From Collybiopsis luxurians FD-317 M1 (taxonomy: Eukaryota; Basidiomycota; Agaricomycetes; Agaricales; Omphalotaceae), in NCBI GenBank assembly GCA_000827265.1, contig KN834817.1, positions 3,167 to 28,374 of the forward strand: a stretch of DNA of 25,208 nucleotides. Direction: 5' to 3'. The first letter of the stretch is position 1. The number at the start of each line of letters is the position of its first letter. Shown here piece by piece: positions 20,087 to 25,208 of the stretch. Below the pieces are notes generated by a model. It ran no database searches, was not told the DNA's origin, and saw only the letters and a program-made list of their open reading frames with translations. The position numbers and the translations under genes were made by a program.

Positions 20087-23000
20087 GCATTTCACAGTGC
20101 CTCCCATTTCACTATAGAGCAGGCAATATTTACTGCTGTTTGTAAGCTATATACTCTCCTTGGTTATGGCATGCACTCAGAGACCCTTTATTTTGGGCAG
20201 CAAATGATGAAAAGAAAAAGGTTCAAAAATGGTTAAATGCTCCTGATTGCACTATAAACCTTCAAGCTGCAGATGACAAAACAACTGAAGGTACTGGTCA
20301 ATGGATCCTGAATCATCCTGAATATATCAAGTGGAAGCAAAACCCAAATGTACTCTGCATTCCAGGTAAAGGTAAGGGTGTTAGTCCTGACAGAACAAGT
20401 ATGCTTGACCATTCTTGAAAGCTGGATCAGGCAAGACTATTTTAATATGAGTTCCATTGCATTTATTTTGGAACTTGTTATAAAAGTCATCTTTTTCCAG
20501 CACCACAATTATCAGGGACCTTATGCAAGATGCCCCAGAAAGTGTCTGGTATCACTACTTTGATATATGTGACAATACAGGCCAAAAGCCCACATTCAGG
20601 GGTTTTCTATTATCCCTTTTGATCCGAGCTGGTGCCAATAGGATGGGCATTCATCCTGCACTCAAGCACTTTTTGACAAATGCAACAAACAAGGCCTCAC
20701 TGGATCTTTACCTACTATAAAAGACTTAGTCATAATATTGACAGGAATATTCAAGATTATCAGTGGAGGCTATATTATACTAGATGCCATGAATGAATGC
20801 AATAAACCTTCAGAGGTTTTAGAATGGCTGCAAAATCTGCATAAGCAGTTCTACATTCTATTCACAAGTCATTATACACCACATACACCACTAGGAAACT
20901 TCTTGAGGAACTGCCTGATAATTTCATTAGCCAGTTAGCAAGCAGAGGTGGATGAGGATATTGAAAAATATCTTAAAGAAAAAATGAAGAGGTATGATTT
21001 TAGAGGAGAATTGAGAGTTGAGGTCATAAGTACATTGAAGAAAAAGGCACAAGAACAGTAAGTTTGTTGAGAATTTACTAAATTATGATTTAAAATTTAA
21101 GATATTTCCAGATTCTGCTGGGTGGACTGTCAGCTAAGGGCACTTGATAACTGTAGTAGGGTTGTTCATAAAGCTTTGGCAGATCTTCCTGAAGACCTGG
21201 AGCAAACTTACAATCAAGCAATGGAATGGACTCTCAGTCAGAAAAAAAAAAAACCAAGAGGAGATACATATAATCTTCTCTTGCGGCTGCTCTATTCCTC
21301 TGAACCCCTGACAGTTCAGAAGGTTGCAGAGATTACAGCAATAGATTTGAGAAACAACTGTGTAGGGAAGATCAATGAAATGAAAGTAAAGATTTGTGCA
21401 ATCATTGATTCTACTCTGGTGGCAGTTGATATGTGTGAGAATGTGCAGCTAGCACATGCATCTGCGAAGAACTTTTGATTACTCAATACAATTCATCTCA
21501 GACAATACAATTATTCCCCATTAATGAGCTGTTGGCACATGAAAAAAATGACTCAAATATGCATAATATATCTGATAGATATCATGGCAGCCATAGATGT
21601 GGAAAGGATTGGCTTGATAAAGAAGTACTATCCTTTACAACATTAAGCTATGACATATTTGCTAAAGCACACAAAGTTTGTGGAAGACAATGATAATCAA
21701 AGATAACTCCATCAGAAGATAGTGGAATTTACTGCACATGGAATGCCATCCTTTCAGAAGTGGATTGAAGTATATAGAAGGACTGTTTGGGTCAGAGGGA
21801 ACTGGGACAGATGGGAACATGTGGGCCCAATGTTTTATCTAATATGGGAAGGTCTGTTGACAGGAAGCCATCATTTACTCAATGCTGGCTATAAAACTGA
21901 TTTAAGAGGAGCACTTAATGCTGCAGCTATTCATGGACATACTAGTACACTTGTTTCTAAGTTGCTCAGTGGTGGTACTGATATCAATGCTCAGGGTGGG
22001 TATTATGGCAATGCCCTTCAGGCTGCGGCAGCAGAGGGAAATGAGACCATGGTGAATATTTTACTTCAAAATGGAGCTGATGTTCAGGCTTGGGGTGGGA
22101 TTTATAGGAACACTCTTTGTGCTGCTGTATTAAAAGGAAAGGAGGCAATAGTAGATATTTTATTGCAGAATAAAGCAAATGTCAATGCTCAGAATGGCTG
22201 TCATGGTAGTGCCATTGTGGTTGCCATAGTCAATCAAAATGAGGCCATGGTAAATCTTTTGCTTCAAAATAGATTAGATCCCAATACTCTTGATGGCCCA
22301 TATGGAAATGATATTTTGGCTGCATTAACTAAAGGAAATGAACCCATTGTTAATGCTTTATTTAAGAAGGGAGCTAATCCTAATGCACAGGTAGGCCAAT
22401 ATGGCAATATTCTTCTGGCTGCAATAGCCAAGGAAAACAAACCTATAGTGAACTTGTTACTTGAAACAAGAATGAATCCCAATATACAGGGTGGGCACTA
22501 TGGTAATGCCCTTTCAGCTGCTATAGCAATTGGAAATGAAGACATAGTGAATGTTTTACTTGAAAAAGGAGCTGATCCCAATGCACAGGATGGGCACTAT
22601 GGTAATCTCCTTTTGGCTACTATAGCAATTGGAGATGGTGCCATAATGAATATTTTACTTGAAAAAGGAGCAGATCCCAATGCACAGGGAAGACAATATA
22701 GGCATGTCCTTTCAGCTGCTGTAGTCAAAGGAAATGAAGCTATAGTAAAACTCTTACTTGAAAAAGGAGCTAATGCCAATGCACAGGGTGGTCATGCTCT
22801 TTTCAATGCTGTAAATAATAAAAATGAAACTATGGTAAACCTTTTACTTGACAAAGGAGCCGATCCCAATACACAGGGTGGCCATGCTCTTTCCAATGCT
22901 GTAAATAATAGGAATGGAGCTCTGGTAAACCTTTTACTTGACAAAGGAGCTGTTCCCAATACACTGGTTGGCCAAAACAGCAATGTTCTTTTAAATGCTG

Positions 23001-24891
23001 TTACTAACAACAATAAGGCAATGGTAAATCTTTTACTCAAAAAAGGAGCTGATCCCAATGCATGCAGTGTCCCTTCAGTTGCTGTAGCCAAAGGAAATAA
23101 GGCAATAGTAAATCTTTTACTTGACCAAGGATCTTATGCCGATGCACCCTTTGGTGCCGGCCAATATAGCAATCTCCTATTGTGTGCTGTAGCCAGAGGA
23201 TACTCTACCATAGTGGATGACTTACTGTGAGTAGGCGCAGACCTCAATGTATATGGTGGCAAATTTGAGCTTGCTCTCTTCGCTGTTGTAGCTAAGGGAA
23301 ATGAGGCCATGGTGAATTTGTTACTTGAACAAGGAGCTAATCCCAATGCACAGGGCGGACAGTATGGCAGTGTCCTTTCGGCTGCTGTAGCTATTGGAAA
23401 TAAAGCCGTAGTGAATGATTTACTGGAAAAAGCAGCTGGTCCCAATTCACAGGATGGCCAATATGGGCATGTACTTTTGGCTGCAGTATCCAAATGAAAT
23501 GAGGCCATAGTGAGGCTACTACTTGAAAAGGAGCTAACCCGAATGCTAAGGGTGGGCACTATGGCTATGCCCTTTTCAGTGCTATAATTACTGGAAATAA
23601 AGCCATAGTGAATGTTCTACTGGGAAAAGGAGCTGATCCCAATGCACAATATGGGTACTATGGCAATGGAATTTCGGCTGCTATAGCCATTGAAAATGCA
23701 GCCATAGTGCATGCTTTACTCAACAAAGGAGCTAACCCCAATGCACAAGATGGTCAATATGGGCATGTTCTTTTAGCTGCTGTGGCAAAAGGAAATGGGG
23801 CCATAGTAGGGCTGTTACTTGAAAAAGGAGCCAATCCTAATGCACAGGGTAGCTATGCCCTAATTAGTGCTATAATTGTTGGAAATGAAGCCATAGTGAA
23901 TGTTTTACTTGATAAAGGAGCTGATCCCAATGCATAGGGTGGCCCATATGGCAATGTCCTTTTGGCCGCCATAACCAAGAAAAACAAAGCAGTAGTAAAG
24001 ATTTTACTTGAAAATGGAGCTGATCCTACTACTCAAGGTGGCCAATATGGTAATGCCTTTCTGACAGCTGTAATTGTTGGAACTGAAGCCATAGTTAATC
24101 TGTTACTTATGAACAATGCTAATGTTAATGCTCAAGATGGCCTATATGGCAATGGTCTTCAAGCTGCTGCACTCAGGGGGAAAGTGATTATTGTAAATCT
24201 CCTACTTGACAAAAATGCAGATGTCAATGCTCAAGGTGGCCTCTATAATACTGCTCTTCAGGCTGCTGTTCTCATGGGACACAAGACTATAGTGAATCTT
24301 TTACTTGCCAGAAATGCTGATGTCAATGCTCAGGGTGGCCTTTATGGCACTGCTCTTCAAGCTGCAGTCGCCATGAGCAACAAGGCCATGGTAAACCTAT
24401 TAGTTGACAATGGCGCCAATGTCAATGCTCAGGGTGGTCTTTATGGTAGTGCTCTTCAGGCTGCTGCAGCCAGGGGGAAAAAGACCATAGTGAATCTGTT
24501 ACTTGACAAAGATGCTGATCATGCTCAGGGTGGCCGCTATGGCAATGCCCTCCAAGCTGCTGCAACCAAGGGTAATGACACAATAGTGAAAATTTTACTT
24601 AACAATGTCAATGCTCAAGGTGGTCTTTACCGTAGAATTCTTCAGACTGCTGCAGTCATGGGAAATAAGGTCGTTGTAAGCCTTTTACTTGACAGAAATG
24701 TTGATCGCAATCATTATGGCAACACCCTTTAAGCTGCCACAGCTGTGGGAAATGACACCATACGCAAACTTTCACTCCAGACAAATGCTGATGTGAATAC
24801 TCAAGATGGTCATTTAGGGAATGTCCTTCCTGAAGCTGCTACTCCCAACCCAAAGAAGCGGAATTATACTAAAGCTTTCATGCAAGAATAG
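20087..24891 (+). pseudogene. Second NACHT-ankyrin NLR-like gene, inactivated paralog
   Basis: The same five-exon plan is visible: 20087-20141, 20201-20371, 20422-20446, 20501-21057, 21112-24891. Damage: the start codon position reads GCA (20087-20089) where the intact gene has ATG; the third intron's donor is AT instead of GT (20447); one base is missing at about 20661-20675; a TAG lies at 20936-20938; there is a -1 shift near 21465-21475 and a +1 shift in an A-run near 21541-21548, with further disorder to 21720; TGA at 23228-23230 and 23495-23497, a -1 shift near 23527, TAG at 23935-23937 and TAA at 24730-24732; the frame then closes with TAG at 24889-24891. Walker A AGSGKT is intact, but Walker B is DAMNEC (Asp to Asn). 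Conserved phrases include EGTGQWIL, SVWYHYFD, CQLRALDNC and LADLPEDLEQTY. The gene was an NLR-like sensor of the same family. Confidence 0.88.
21901..24867 (+). repeat. Ankyrin-coding array of the pseudogene, about 31 units
   Basis: I count about 31 units of roughly 33 codons. Units in the first two thirds have the form GADPNAQxGxYGxxLxAA with IVNxLLEKG. From about 24100 seven units switch to the NVNAQGGLYGxALQAA style that resembles the intact gene. Units diverge more from each other than those of the intact gene, several are shortened (for example the two HAL(F/S)NAVNN units near 22790-22920), and stop codons and a frameshift are scattered through the second half. The longest open stretch is 502 codons (21722-23230). 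Confidence 0.85.
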
Positions 24892-25208
24892 GGTCACGTT
24901 GTGCTAATTTTGAATCACAGCCATTGAGCACAATCTCTTGAACATCTCCTCTGTCTCTACCAGTGACACTACGATCATACCTGTTTAATATTGTAATATA
25001 CTGAATAAGGTGGAAATTGATCCATTGTTGGATATAAGCATTCGATTGTGACTTGACGCAAAGTGGGCCAGCACTTGCGCTGCCGCGTGGCGGCTACTTG
25101 TGCTCGCAGTGGTGCCTACCTGGTGACTCAAATGCCATTGCCATCCAGCTTAGTCTAGACTCTAAAATGGTAGTTAAACTGTGCTGTATTATGAGAAAAC
25201 TATAATCT
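24892..25208. other. 3' flank of the NLR pseudogene
   Basis: No gene was recognised. A short GC-rich patch contains a perfect small hairpin, GCCGC-GTG-GCGGC at 25082-25094. It is one of the few CpG-containing spots on this side of the window. Confidence 0.3.

Noticed and set aside
20447..20500. AT at the donor as a U12-type AT-AC intron
   Set aside because: The acceptor is CAG, not AC, and the intact paralog has a normal GT donor there; mutation is simpler.
22264..23559. Antisense open frames opposite the pseudogene's ankyrin array
   Set aside because: The same periodicity effect on the reverse strand; the peptides are serine/leucine/alanine-rich complements of the ankyrin codons.

Overview
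The window looks like nuclear DNA of a filamentous fungus, most likely an Agaricomycete (mushroom-forming basidiomycete). The reasons are GT-AG introns of about 50-60 nt, a NACHT-ankyrin NLR-type gene family, and a decayed chromodomain Ty3/Gypsy retrotransposon whose polymerase motifs match those I know from basidiomycetes. No bacterial operon, rRNA, tRNA or CRISPR array was recognised. Most of the window is strongly poor in CpG, apart from a conspicuous CpG-rich block at about 6.5-8.6 kb. All identifications are by eye; nothing was searched.

Layout: (1) 1-870 is a 5' flank with a TATA box and a degenerate direct repeat. (2) 871-5279 (+) is an apparently intact five-exon NLR-like gene of 1397 codons: a short N-terminal motif, a NACHT NTPase and about 26 ankyrin repeats of 33 aa (99 bp), nearly identical at DNA level. 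(3) 5280-8620 is intergenic DNA followed by the CpG-rich block, which holds an uncertain spliced minus-strand gene and a GCGT-motif repeat element. (4) 8837-10764 has two convergent unrecognised genes, both lightly broken. (5) 10693-11483 is an inverted repeat whose arms carry the same gene fragment; one arm is cut by an LTR retrotransposon (LTR 11484-12144, pol relic 12145 to about 14430, minus strand). (6) 14430-20086 is mostly unrecognised repeat debris, including a 587-bp element with 28-bp terminal inverted repeats and a diverged copy of part of the 7.4-7.8 kb sequence. (7) 20087-24891 (+) is a second NACHT-ankyrin gene with the same five-exon plan, now a pseudogene: start codon lost, one splice donor lost, several frameshifts and five in-frame stops.

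Together this is an NLR paralog pair, one apparently functional and one dead, separated by a transposon graveyard. The living copy has a tandem-repeat sensor that seems to be remodelled by repeat shuffling, as in fungal incompatibility/immune NLRs. The most unusual signals are the block-wise alternation of repeat types in that sensor, a Walker A motif carried on a 25-nt micro-exon, and ten in-frame TGA codons (and no frameshift) in the retrotransposon pol relic, apparently at arginine positions, which is the footprint of C-to-T mutation at CpG.
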